DNA from: Phytophthora sp. 'mugwort' | Lineage: Eukaryota > Oomycota > Peronosporomycetes > Peronosporales > Peronosporaceae | Assembly: GCA_033558025.1 (NCBI GenBank) | Contig: JAUCEF010000007.1 | Coordinates: 2,108,001 to 2,172,000 of the forward strand | Direction of reading: 5' to 3' | DNA length: 64,000 nt | Shown here: piece after piece, positions 1 through 10,958 of the stretch | Numbering within the stretch: position 1 is the first letter of the stretch | Layout of the letters: every line of letters starts with the position of its first letter | The notes under the pieces: generated by a model | The model's database searches: none | The model's input: only the letters and a program-made list of their open reading frames with translations | Told to the model about the DNA's origin: nothing | Program-made: the position numbers and the translations under genes

Positions 1-1
1 G

Positions 2-199
2 TTCATCCCTGGACGGCGCCTTAACCACGCTGCCGCTCTCCTGATTCGCCAGCTTATCCGCCGGCCAGTTAACCTAGTGTTGGCGCAAACACTGCTTCAA
101 CGGCGGTTCCAAGCATTGTCCGCCGGCTGTACAGCCGAGGGCGACGACCTCGATCCGCACTGGCTCGTGCGGCTAATATATCATTGGTACTGTATTTAG
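2..199 (+). other. 3' end of an unidentified ORF, cut by window edge
   Basis: An open frame of 65 codons runs from the first bases to a TAG at 197-199. It is rich in Leu, Arg and Ala with no charged low-complexity run, so it could be the tail of a real or transposon gene. I do not recognise the family. The start lies outside the window. Confidence 0.3.
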
Positions 200-1149
200 A
201 ATTTGGGGAATGACTAAGCTTTGCATGGCTGGTGCCTAACTTTTAGAGAGCCATGGCCTCCTATTTTTGGAGCTGTCGGAATTGACAACAATTCAGATGT
301 GCCCAAATTGCTGGCGTCTGATTGGCTTATTTGGCGTGTCGGATATAACATTCTGCCGGATACTACACAGGTTTTACGGTATTTATAAGGCTACTCGAAG
401 TCGACTTCGCAACATCCACCGTTTGATTTAAAAACATGCAAAATATGTGTGTTTCAGACCGACTCAGAACCCATTTTCCTCCAGTCAACTGCGGCGACAT
501 CGAAGCTGCCTCCAATATATTAGTAATACCCCTGTCTTAATGTAAAAACTACAAATGTGGATGAATATGAGCAAAAGTCCGACGACACTTCGAAATTGTA
601 TTGTGCATTCGTCCAAGAATTATCCATCCCGGCTAAAACGTATTTTATGACCAATCCAAAACTTACGTAGGAGCCAACCAATGCATATGTGTACTTTCCT
701 GCTCTGTATCTAGCCGCCTCCGACATAATTTTTTTTCTGTCGGAGGCGGATTGCCAGTTATATGTATGCCATATACGAACACACAGTCAATCGCATATTT
801 CTTGCATACCCAGCAATCGTCCGACTGCGTGCCCTTGAATTGGCTCCAAGATGAACATTGACGACCTGGCTCCTTCCAACACGAGAAAGGCGAAGAAGAA
901 TGCGGTAAAATATTTTATAGGTTTTTAACGAGGGTGTATTGTTCGAGTATGTGAAGGATTGCATGGTGCGCGACGCCGCCTCATATGCGTTGGTGGCGGT
1001 GATGAATAAGAGTTTGGTATGCATTTAGCTCTCAAAGGGGGGGGGGGCGATCATGCAGTACTATCGGCAGACTAAGCACTGGTCGTTGGATCAGTTCTCT
1101 CAGCTCCGTTTATCTGTCGACAAGCTTCTTCTCACGATGGACCAGACGC
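200..1149. other. No gene recognised
   Basis: AT-rich sequence with only short open frames on both strands. A run of about ten G lies near 1037-1047. I see no family motif. Confidence 0.5.
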
Positions 1150-2740
1150 TTGAACGGTACGTCCTTCCGGGTGTTTCACGAACAAGGCGCCAGCGTGTAC
1201 CAACAGGGATCTCAGGCAAATGATGTTTTTTTTTTTGTATTCTGCAGCTACCACAGCTGTCGAGCTATCAAGACGCTGCGATTTTTGTCTCCTCTGGTTC
1301 CTGTTTGGCTGTGCATCGGGTTTGACACTTCTCAGCAAGACCAACCTGGCGAAAGTGCGGGCGATATTTTCTTCGTGCGCTTGATGCGGACGAAGACGTC
1401 GGAAGAACAGGGCCCTTCCCTCTTTGCTGAAGACATGCTCTCTCTTTGCCCTCGCCGTTGCGCTCGCCACGCAATCTTCCCCGACCGTCGAGCTCTTGTG
1501 GCAGGTTCTCGACACATCTGTGCGCGCACTGGTAGTGATGACAGCACGCGGAAGAGACACCTGGAACAGCGTCGCGAACATCGCAGATGGAGAACGTACC
1601 GAGTATCCACAGCTACGCCAACCGTGATCTCGGGCGCGTGGCAAAGAAGGCTGGTGTCATCGAAGCGCTTACATCACATTTGTTTCGACGAGGTGATACA
1701 CAGCACGCAAATGGGTCATCGGCTCTCAGCCCGTAATGGATCTTCGACTATGGCACCTGGAATATGACAGCGACGAACAAGGCATTCACATACGTCTTCA
1801 ACACACCGAGTGAGGATTACAATATGGTCAAGGTCCTCAGCATCAACGTTCCCGACGCTCAAGCCCCGCCGGAATCACTCAGGAGCTTCACTGCAGACAC
1901 ACAGACCAGCTCCGCGCTGTGGTTGCGTTCTTGTTCGAGGCATGCACTGAATGGACAAGACGCAACTCAACGTGAACACCAAAGTGAGCAAAGAACTTGA
2001 CGACCGCCACTACCCTTCAATGAAGGCACTGAACGGCGACAATCCCGTCGTACTGCGCTTTAAAAAGTGTGTCGTGACCTGTAGGTTCTCCGTCTCTCGA
2101 CGTCTTCTGGTCGTCTCACCTGACCTATGGATGCGACGACGAAGACACCGGCACTAACGACGCAGATAGCGGAGACAAACTGGATGGAGAAGGAAATCAT
2201 GGCGACTAACAAAGTAACAAGCTGTCTTGATCAAGCAGTTAGTCAGCCTGAATCAAAAGCTCTAAGCGCGTCTTGCGGATCCGGAGTCCAAGATCTGCAG
2301 CGTATCGACAAACAAGCAGGACGTTGGACAAATCAGTGAGGATGAAGACACACAAGAGCATCAGAAAAAGTGTTGTCGTCAAAGAAGTGTGATTTACCTT
2401 CAGGATGCGCGGTTCGCGTGGTACACCCAGAACGCGCGAAGGAGCTCCTTCGACGGAGCTGTGAAGAAGAAGTCCGACGTCAAACTTCTTGTCGCGTTCA
2501 TGAAGCTTTTCTTCCAGGACGGCTTCACTCTCGATAAAACATTGCCGCGGTATCGCGACGACGTGCTGGCTGCCGGTGTGGTTCGCCGAAGATGCGCTCC
2601 TCGTCTTTTTCGAGGGGGGCGCCACGTCGCGTGGATCTAACGCCAGACACCTCAACGAGAAGATTCGCCACTACCAACATCTCATTGGCGCTGGGATTAT
2701 CGCAGACCCAGCACCATCATACGCGCATGATATCCTTACG
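1150..2740 (+). pseudogene. Degenerate coding relic, family unknown
   Basis: Several consecutive plus-strand open frames (1150-1767, 1764-2000, 1951-2157, 2389-2640) shift into one another, as expected for one decayed gene. The last segment continues in another frame to a TAG near 2748 and has a helical, charged character (for example LDKTLPRYRDDVLAAG, then RHLNEKIRHYQHLIGAGIIA). The opposite-strand frames are Arg/Ser/Cys-rich, typical of shadows. I suspect a transposon-encoded protein but cannot name a family. Frameshifts make a working product unlikely. Confidence 0.35.
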
Positions 2741-3094
2741 ATAGCGTAGTCTCATACGCCGCCTCTATATCGAAGACGAAGCAGAAGAAGACAGCTTGAT
2801 TTAATAAAGAGAGAGGGAAAAGTCAACATGTGTATGACTTGCAATAAGAAGTCGCTACCTCGAACAACAATGTCACCCTCCCGGCACCGAACATAAAGCA
2901 TAACCTCCTTGCGGAATAGCAATGCTTTTCTCGCCACTATGAACACAAATTTTGCCCTTGAGCAAATGACTCTGAACGCAGATACGAAGCGCATCCACAC
3001 ATCCACGCACACGATATGCATCTACACACATATACACACTCGCCAAGCACACAGACACACGTACACATGCATCAGCAACATACACATGGATGAT
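2741..3094. other. No gene; AC-rich stretch
   Basis: No convincing coding frame. About 2990-3090 is dominated by CACA/TACACA dinucleotides on the plus strand and may be the body of the SINE-like element whose tRNA-like head follows at 3095-3163. Confidence 0.4.
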
Positions 3095-3163
3095 CCCCAC
3101 GGCGAGTATCGAACCCGCGCCTCCGGACGTTGCTGCCCGGTGCTCGCCACGAGCTCCGTGGGG
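3095..3163 (-). repeat. tRNA-like sequence, probable SINE head
   Basis: The minus strand folds into a near-complete cloverleaf. There is a 7-bp acceptor stem (CCCCACG with CGTGGGG), a 4-bp D stem (GCTC/GAGC) with a 5-nt loop, a 5-bp anticodon stem with an 8-nt loop, and a T arm GCGGG-TTCGATA-CTCGC. GGTTCGATACT resembles a polymerase III B box. The short D loop and over-long anticodon loop argue against a working tRNA and for a tRNA-derived SINE head, a class known in Phytophthora. No CCA-like end or poly-A tail was identified. Confidence 0.5.
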
Positions 3164-3275
3164 TAGGTAGGAGGGGGGGGCTTGGCGAGGGGAACTGGGC
3201 TGGGCTCGGGGCTGGCGGGGGAGCTGGGCTTGCTGGGGGGTGGGGGATGGGCCGGGGACTGGATTGTGGGGTGCG
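3154..3275 (+). repeat. G-rich tract with quadruplex potential
   Basis: About 120 nt of plus strand dominated by GGGG runs separated by short CT/CTT spacers, including an 8-G run at 3173-3180. There are far more than four G-runs of three or more, so G-quadruplex formation is plausible. The 107-residue Gly-rich frame across it (3182-3505) is a by-product of composition. Confidence 0.5.
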
Positions 3276-4616
3276 GTTCGGTATACTCGTTGATGCGCGT
3301 GCCTCCTAAAAAAAAAAATGAAAATGAACAAATAATCGCTGTCGGTAGGTGCCGTGATATAGAGGACCCGATTTCATATGGACACCCTTACAATTCAATG
3401 TGCCGCACCGAGCGCACATGGCTCAAGCGGGTATACGACCTTTTTTTGTTCGATTTACGTTTTGTCGGCCCACAGGCTCTTCAGGCCTTCTCTTTGAGCC
3501 TGTAGAACAGACCTTGTGGCTCTCGCTCTTCATTCCCCCTAGACGCTTCATGTATACATCTTCCATTTAAAATGTATTTTTTGGTACCGCTCGGAAGGGT
3601 CGGAGAGGTCGGACTTTTAGTATATATATTGTATGCTACAGTGCGCGCCGAAAATAAATAGACAACGATCGGCAAATCCCCAGATAGCAAATTACGTTAC
3701 GAGAGAGTGGTACGGCTAAATCTGCATCGAGAAAAAATCAGCGCATTTTACCCAATCAAAATTACGGAATGTTTGCGTATTTTTGGTAAAATGGTTGTTT
3801 GCTACAGCGCTTAATGTAATCATGCACTCTCCAAAGCACAAGTTGCCCAAGCGAGCCGCCCTAGCTTTAGTTGCTATAAGCGGCTGGATAAGATGTAGAA
3901 CTGCTTTTCAAACAATCATAGAATCAAATGTACCGGATAAGGACCATCCGACTGGTAAAAGCAACGGCGAAATATTTGCAAGCACAATATCTTTAGCAAA
4001 TTGATCTACCGGCGTATGTAACAGTAAACAGTACGTTACGGTCTTGGACTCGCTGTATTTCTCTACAAGTACTACTGATTGGCAAACGTGGTCCTGTATT
4101 TCATACATAGGTGTAGGAAGCAAACTCAACACGTTTTCACTGTATGCGATGGCCATGCACTTCAAGATAACCCCCTTGTGCTCTACAATTCTGTCCGTCA
4201 CGTAGACCTCCTATTTTTTTTTACCGCATATGCGCTTCAACACTTATTATCTACATGTAATGCTGCCTCTACCGTATCAACTCACCGGACCCTTGCCTTC
4301 ATTTCATCCCGTAGCAGTAAGTTCCATTCCGAAAGTTGTTTACTTTGTTCCGAACCAAACATATCATTTTCAATCCACAAAGCACGACCAGCCCAACTCT
4401 AGACGCTTATAATCTAAAATGGAAGTTTTAAAATAATCTGTATTAACCCTTCCAAACCGGATGCTGCATAATGCAGCATAAGCAAAAATATGCTTGGAGT
4501 TTGTATGGTGTGTATTTTCCCTCGCAGCAGAGCATACAAATGTTAAGACATAGGTACGTCTTGTCTCGGTTTGCGCCTCTTTTTCTTACGAGGATGGGAT
4601 CAGTGTTTGTCTAAAT
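3276..4616. other. No gene recognised
   Basis: AT-rich, only short overlapping frames on both strands. Nothing recognisable. Confidence 0.5.
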
Positions 4617-4928
4617 TTAAATATAGCTCTCGACAGGTAACATATATGGCCACCTGATATATATCATTTTGCGGAGGTAATGGCTTTCCAGAAAGATTCT
4701 TTGGCGTGGGGGCGCAGTTGGCTCTTGGTGCAGCCAGGAGTGCTGCCATGTCTGCTCGGCACCGCCAGATCTTTGCCCCAGACGCCCGACAATTCCAAAC
4801 GAAGCACCAGCGTGCTTGACGGCGCCTTTCAATTGAGCGCCAGCAATGCTGTGCCTGGTCAGGAAGATGACAACGGCAACGCGGGTTGGGGGCTGGATGT
4901 CGCGGGTCTGGGCTGTGCGTCCGGGCAT
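4617..4928 (-). pseudogene. Possible transposase N-terminal helix-turn-helix fragment
   Basis: The minus-strand frame begins MPGRTAQTRDIQPP and continues with TRHSIAGAQLKGAVKHAG, which reads like the N-terminal DNA-binding region of a Tc1/mariner-type transposase. It then loses recognisable structure. The overlapping minus frame 4600-5034 is Arg/Pro/Cys-rich and looks like a shadow. Weak call from pattern memory only. Confidence 0.25.
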
Positions 4929-5034
4929 CTTGCATCGTGCAAATGAACAGTGAGCGAATGGCTATCTGGCGTTTGGCGCCCAGCGCTGATGTCGATGGCT
5001 GGTAGCGCCTCGGGGATGACTGGCAGTTAAGCAC

Positions 5035-5386
5035 TTGAACGCGGCGATTTAGATTCCGGAGACTCGCACCTTTTTATCCAATAGAATTAAGCTTCACTAG
5101 ATAATCTCAATGCGCATATTCAGGTGGAGCAGAGTAATAATAAGCATCAAAATGCTGCACTTATGGACACATGTAGTGCAGAGCTGACTGCTGCATGTTC
5201 ATGCGCCGACTGAATTCGATGGCTGCATGACCTACAGGGGGGGGGGGTACCTGTGGACTTTCCTACAACTTCGTGGACGGATTGTATGTCTGCCGTTCAA
5301 GTGATGACACACTCAATTGGCCACTACAAGTTCAAGTGCTTATATTTGGCAGTGTATAAGGTCATCGACTGCGTGGTTCTGGTTAC
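5035..5386. other. No gene; decayed copia 3' region
   Basis: No continuous frame. Position just before the copia C-terminal tail suggests rotted pol sequence. A run of about ten G lies near 5237-5246. Confidence 0.35.
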
Positions 5387-5524
5387 ATGCAAATCAAACA
5401 ATTACTGCCAGTGAATATGCCAGCGGATGCTCTAACCAAGGCGTTGGGGAAGAATAAGTTTCGCAAACACCAAAATCAATTAGGTGTTGTGTGCCTGTGT
5501 ACTGATGAAGCTGACGAGGGTTAA
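5387..5524 (+). pseudogene. Ty1/copia polyprotein C-terminal tail
   Basis: A 45-residue frame contains NMPADALTKALGKNKF and HQNQLGVV. The ADxLTKAL motif marks the end of copia RNase H domains, where it is followed by a conserved helix ending in LG(I/V). The stop at 5522-5524 is where the polyprotein normally ends. A purine tract at 5553-5560 (GGGGGAGT) then resembles the polypurine tract before a 3' LTR. Everything upstream in the element is lost or unreadable. Confidence 0.65.
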
Positions 5525-5552
5525 GAAGATTGAAGATGAGACTACAACTTTC

Positions 5553-5561
5553 GGGGGAGTA
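5553..5561 (+). promoter_or_regulatory. Candidate copia polypurine tract
   Basis: Purine-rich GGGGGAGTA lies 28 nt after the copia stop codon, directly before TGAGTCCTG, a possible LTR start. No matching second LTR is present, so the LTR boundary is unproven. Confidence 0.4.
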
Positions 5562-6277
5562 TGAGTCCTGTGCTGCTCACAGCCTCAGAACTAGTAGTTT
5601 GTATGGTGTTTGTAGTCATCCATCCGATTGATACTAGCCTAGTTTTAGTACAGCGCTTTTTTTTCTGCTAAAGGAGTCCATTTCGGTAGTCCCGTAATCC
5701 CAAATTTTGTAAGTGGGCGAGCGCTTCGTTGACGTGTCTGCTGTGCGTCTTCAAGACCTCTGCAATTCCTACTCAGGCGGCAGCGTAAGCTGTCAGTTAC
5801 ACACTGATGTAGTGGATTTACAGCAGGGACCGTTGTCCAGCGAATCAGAGGACTTGCGTTCGGGGTCAATCGACCAATATTTATACATATAAGTTTTAAA
5901 AATACTATTTATAAAACGGTTTGACGCGTAATTAAATATATCTTCGGTCCTAATGCAAGAAATCTACAGATATGGTATGCTATATTTTTAGGGTAGATCG
6001 AAACTAATAAGCTTTTGCATGCGTCAAAGGAGAAGTACTATGGCGACAGGGGCATCGCTCAGAACTCGTACCTGCTGATCGGGCCGCAAAAAGGCCGCAA
6101 AAAAAATCGAGCACAATATAACACACTTGAAACCCGATTTAGTACTCGGTGCCCATTTCTATGGCCTCATTTTGTATAATTCTCTGGTCGGTCTGACTGG
6201 TAAAACGGAGCGGCAAATTATTTGCAGAGTACAATACACGTGTTATATGCGCAATATTATGCCTACCGGGTTAGTTT
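5562..6277. other. No gene; possible LTR remnant at start
   Basis: The first few hundred bases may be the 3' LTR of the copia relic ending at 5524. No coding frame is recognisable. Confidence 0.35.
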
Positions 6278-6679
6278 ATGATTTGCCAAAATTTCATTAG
6301 AGTGGGCATTAACCGCTGCTATGGCATGTCGTTACCTGCCTTCGCCACGACCGCACGATGGCACCGACTCGATAAGATGAAAAGCACCATTCCATGCCAA
6401 ACAGTATTATCCACAAAAAGGAAATTCCTCACAGAGGAATTCAAGATGAGCGGAAAGAAGAGCACGCGCACCGCGTGCGCTATTCTCGGACTTCGCAAGC
6501 GTACTCGCGTCGTTCTAGTTGACGCTACAGACGTGCCCACACCTGCACAATACCTTATGTACCTGCCGCCTCTAGGAACAAACACCACCGGCAATGGCGT
6601 GTTGCATCCCGCTGTGAACACGCCATTGCCAGTGAGTGGTGTGTACTCCTGCGCAGACGGTAACTTCGGTCCAAGTTGA
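6278..6679 (+). other. Unrecognised 133-codon ORF
   Basis: Open frame without known motifs. It begins Cys/Asn/Arg-rich and has a Lys/Arg-rich middle followed by a hydrophobic Pro-rich end. It lies 66 nt before the decayed ORF at 6746 on the same strand and could be its lost N-terminal part. A working gene is not supported. Confidence 0.25.
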
Positions 6680-6745
6680 AGGTGCCGACACTGTGTTGAA
6701 GGCCACCCCGCTCAAACATGAGCAGAGCTGCTCGTTGCAATTGCC

Positions 6746-7926
6746 GTGTTGCTAGAGACAGATGACGAAGCAGTACCAGCTGTTAGTATTTGCACACAAT
6801 ATGCTGGGAACGCACACCATGTTGGTACTGCTACCAATGGTGGTCCACGCCCACAATATACTGATACTGCTTCCGATGATAGCACACGTGCCGTAATCAA
6901 AGCTGAACTTGTGAAAAACCGGACTGTTCGGAACCCTGGGAAGGTTGTGGCGCCGACATGCAACGACTACCATTTGTGGACCATCGTGCAGCTACGAAAG
7001 AAATGTACCAAGAGAAAATTCCGGAATGTGACCAGGGCTGAGCAGATTGAGCATCTCAAAGACTATGATGCAGCTCAAAGAGCTGTAAAGTCATCGGTGG
7101 ACAAAGCAAACCGCTTGGAGCCTCTGCTGCGAAAGACAAAACACTGCGTCATCGGCTGTTGAACATTCTTTTCTCGGATCGTTTTGTTCAGTGACTTTGA
7201 TCGTCGGATGATGCAGCGACCCGTGATCAAATTGATGCAAGTGAAGTGAGCCAAAGGATGGCGCTTTGGACAGACGTTAGAGTTCAGTATCGTATCAACA
7301 CGTCCGACTTTAACAACCTCTTTGCTGTGGCAGCGAACGACTCTCATTTTATGGGCATCGATCCATTTATTATTGGGGACCATGAGTCGGCCAAGCTCTA
7401 CGGCATGTGGAAACAGATGAACGGCAACTACGTAAACGCATTGGCCTAATTCGACGTGTTCCGTCAAACCTTCAACGAGTTTTACGACTTCTGCTTTGGC
7501 GATCTGGATGTCGTACCTTCATGTGTGCGTTAGGTGAAGCTAGAGCTGGAACCGTTTGTTAGAGGTGACATGCGTGAAGCGGACGAAATCGACTCGCTTA
7601 GCCTGAATACAGTCACTCCATCGTCAACCTAATCGTCGAAATAGCAAGCCGAAGTGCTCAGGATGATCAATAGGATGGCTGATATCTTCTTGAAAGCTCC
7701 CATAGCAGTTGATGCTCTTTCAACAAACGAAATAAGCCTTGGTTCGCACGACGAGGACGTTCTGATCGATCGCATTGCAGAACTACACCAGCTAATTGAC
7801 CAAGTGAAGGAAGGCCAACGAAAAAACCAACATAGTGGCAGTATGGACCCTATGCTAACTAAACGCCTTGGCTTTTACCAGCAGCGACTACAACACTACG
7901 AAGCTCAACTTGCGGATTTGGACTAG
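6746..7926 (+). pseudogene. Decayed DNA-binding-type protein, possible Harbinger accessory gene
   Basis: Three plus-strand frames (6746-7162, 7246-7449, 7654-7926) read as one protein broken by stops and shifts. The first contains a SAP-like stretch (YHLWTIVQLRKKCTKRKF, then EQIEHLKDYDA). The second has a Myb/trihelix-like region (WTDVRVQYRI, SAKLYGMWKQMNGNY, then FYDFCFGDLDV). The third is a C-terminal charged helix (LIDRIAELHQLIDQVKEGQ) with coiled-coil character. PIF/Harbinger elements often encode a Myb-like partner beside the transposase, and a Harbinger-like transposase relic lies just downstream on the other strand. The pairing is inference. Confidence 0.45.
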
Positions 7927-8289
7927 CGCATGCTAGTTCGACCGTTCTGGTCACTACTCCAAAGCAGCTGCCCGACCATCAATTTGCGGCATCCTAGTAC
8001 ACCTTTTGATGCTAGCAAAATTAGGCGAAGTTGGCTGCTGCGTCGGCTACTATTCGTTTTCTTTCTTTTATCTTGTCCGCCAAGCCCTGTTGCGATGCGA
8101 TCGAAAGTTAGCACTGCGCTCAATGAACTTAATGGCAGCATTGCGGATCTATTGCGAGCGCAGTGCGTTTCCGTGCCGATCTCCAGGTCGGAAGATTCGT
8201 ACAGGCAACAATAGCACGACACATCTTGCGGAATACTGTATAATCGGCTGAAGCGTCCTCAGCTAAACGGGCTTCTTCGACTCCTTCAA

Positions 8290-8981
8290 TCAAATCTTCA
8301 TCACATTCAACTGTGGAGTTCCATTATCTCGAAGGCGCTGATTAATACACCAGTTGTGCAAAATACACGCCTCAAATATCGTACGGGGCACGCGCATGAA
8401 AGCAATCTCCAACAGCCCCTGAAACACGCCACTTGCAAACCAACAGGCCGAAAGCATTTCTATCCTAATGCGAAGCTGGCTAAGATGAAATTTATAGCTG
8501 CCGTGGTCTGCCGAAGGGATACGAGGCCTCAGGAACGGGGTCATAGCTGGTTTGTGCTGGTGTATGCGTTGTCGCCAACAACATACAGTCCTTTTGGGAG
8601 TCCATTTAACACCGCAAAAGCTTCCACTTTAGAAGTGCCACTGCATTGTCCGTTCCGCCAGGGCTCGAGCAAGTCATAGCGGTGAATCAGCTAAATGCCT
8701 TCGCAGCATACCGTCGGACTATCACGGGAAATAGGAAATTGCAACCGTAAGTCTAGATGAGCTATTATCGCGTCCACCACTTCATGGATCGAGGCGTAGA
8801 ACGATGTAATGCTCACCCCGTTGTTTTCACGCACATCATGATAGGACCCACCGCTCAACCAGCGCAAGCACAACTGGAGTTTGTTGGTATGTGTTATTGG
8901 GTCAGTTCCGGTCCGGTTCGCGACTACTTCTCGTCGACAGGAAGATATGGCTCGAGCTAGCGGCGAGAGCGAGCAGGACAT
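8290..8981 (-). pseudogene. PIF/Harbinger-like DDE transposase relic
   Basis: Minus-strand pieces match the HARBI1/PIF transposase layout. The N-terminal part (8691-8981) has LQLCLRWLSGGSYHDVRE followed by SITSFYASIHEVVDAI. A middle part (about 8550-8680) carries the second catalytic aspartate in VGDNAYT. The C-terminal part (8290-8544) has FHLSQLRIRIEM and RTIFEACILHNWCINQRL. The segment that should hold the first catalytic Asp is missing between the first and second parts, and frames shift, so it is inactive. It ends 364 bp from the possible accessory gene at 6746-7926 and converges with it. Confidence 0.7.
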
Positions 8982-10000
8982 ATTGTAGTACTTGAGAAAT
9001 TAACTAAAGCATTATGCGTATGTATCCCAATCGATGCGCTCACGTTGACGGCACTTTCGCCGTATGTCGATGGGGAGCGCCCCAAGGACCACCAGCAGTA
9101 GCAGCAGCACAAGGAATACATCAACCGTTGACTACATAGCATGCGGTCTGGAAGCGAATCACGTGGAGGGACTTCGAGTGCAGGTGCGAAGATGTGAGCG
9201 TGGCGCGGCGGTACTGGCAACTTTGGTGGCACCATTGTTTTACTGTGGGGGGCACAAATACCTAGACCTAAAACCAACAGGCCAATCAAATGCGGGGATT
9301 TATGTCATGACATGCCACGGAGTGGTTAGAAGCGGCCCTTAGGTTCATAAGGTATAAAACTGGTACCCCAAATAATTTCGGTTGGTTGAGCAAGTTTCCA
9401 CGAAGCTTAATTCAATCGTACGCAAGTTGTCCTGTACCAACGCAACATGCCACCATTATTAATCGCAGACAGGAATTGTACTTCGATAATCAATCGTCCA
9501 TATACAACCCGCGACAGGTTAGATTAATCCCAACGTCGGTGGCTGTAACTCAGTCAATTTTTATAGATAGAATCTGCTGTTTAGTTATGTTAGTCTGTCT
9601 ATTGTCCAGACCAGGCTATATATGCTAACGAACTCGATTTCAACGTACTTGGGATGGCCCCTATACAAGCTTGCACTTTTGGCACCGCGACAGATTAAAT
9701 CAGCCACCTCACCTATATAAACGCTAGATATATTGTAATGGAATGGTTGTAGCAAAGTTCACACAACTACTACTGTATTTGAGATCTCCAACTTCGGAGA
9801 GATCTTCTAATTCAGACCACCCAACAGCCAATGAGAGGCCGTATAGTCACCAGCGCGGCTCTCTAAATCTTCTAATTCAGAGCGTAAAAGTGCTGCCATA
9901 TGCAACAGAGGGCAGCCATTCATTGCAAGAAAGGCGCCATGGCGCGAATTTCAGGCCAGCAAAGGGGCGGACGAGAACGACCGGCACCGGAAAAGCTCGG
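8982..10000. other. No gene recognised
   Basis: Short frames only. The first part of the open frame 9743-10120 is low-complexity; only its end belongs to the transposase relic starting at 10001. Confidence 0.45.
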
Positions 10001-10958
10001 ATGCAGTTCAAGAGCGTCGCAATCTCGTACCACCACAAGTGGGATGTTGTAGAGTTCTACGACGCAGTAGTATCGAAAGACAAAATGCACGCGATTATCA
10101 AGTACTTTACCTCTCGCTAACGCCAGCACAAGTTGCAGGAACAAAACGACAGATCTACTAGATTGACCAACGCTCTCTTGTCGTCGAGAAGTGTGACACA
10201 CCTAATGGTACATATATGCATCCCTACATGAACATCTCGTGTCCGCATCGCAACACGACAACTTCATGAATCCGTGGTCTGAAATAGGAGATCTCAAATA
10301 CGGTACATACCAGAATTCCCTATCAAAGGGCACAAATGCGAGAAGGGTGACCCAGTCAATACAATTGACGCACTACGAGTGATCGTATTTCAAGGCCGCT
10401 GCATGTGTATACTGACATTTTGTCTCTTACCAACTTATCGATACATTCCTGTGTCATCATTTTTTGTTCCAGAGACAGCTTAGGCAATTTGTTTGCTCCT
10501 CTGGGACTATTTAACGGTCATTGAGCCCATGCTGTTAGATCATACGCAGCGTTCATCAACGTAGTGCTGCTAAAACTCCTGCCTGGTTACACTTCATCGT
10601 GCCAGCCTGCGGGTATCGCTTGGATGAAGCCACTTTAAGCTCGAACGATGCTATTTTGGGTAGAGAATCTGCAGCTCCAGCTGAGAGCTCACCAGGAAAG
10701 CGATGACAGAACAAAGTTCAAGCTTAATGCACCTCGTGAGCAACACTGGCGTCATGGCTCACAAAAGCTTGGGAGAATATCCCAACTGCTTAGCGTGAAA
10801 GCGGCTTCCGAACGCGCGCCATACCAACTAATACACGGGAGTTCGCCCCAGAAGACAAAATCGCAGAAACCAATAACGCGGGACTAGTCACTAGGCTAAA
10901 GGCTTTCGAGGTAGCCGAGGATGTAGGTTATGACTGCGGCCTAGCGTTCAGCTGCTGA
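10001..10958 (+). pseudogene. pogo/Tigger-like (DDE_1) transposase relic, N and C ends
   Basis: The ATG at 10001 opens a segment with AISYHHKWDVVEFYDAV followed by KMHAIIKYF, typical of the N-terminal DNA-binding region of oomycete DDE_1 transposases. After a frameshift near 10115 comes a TPAQVAGTKRQIY-like helix. From about 10580 the C-terminal part resumes: LPGYTSSCQPAGIAWMKP, then YWVENLQLQLRAHQES, ending in a charged helix and TGA at 10956-10958. Most of the catalytic core between them is deleted or unreadable. Multiple stops make this a pseudogene. Confidence 0.6.

Noticed and set aside
3095..3163. Functional tRNA gene
   Set aside because: D loop too short, anticodon loop of 8 nt.
3182..3505. 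Gly-rich 107-codon ORF
   Set aside because: Product of the G-rich tract.
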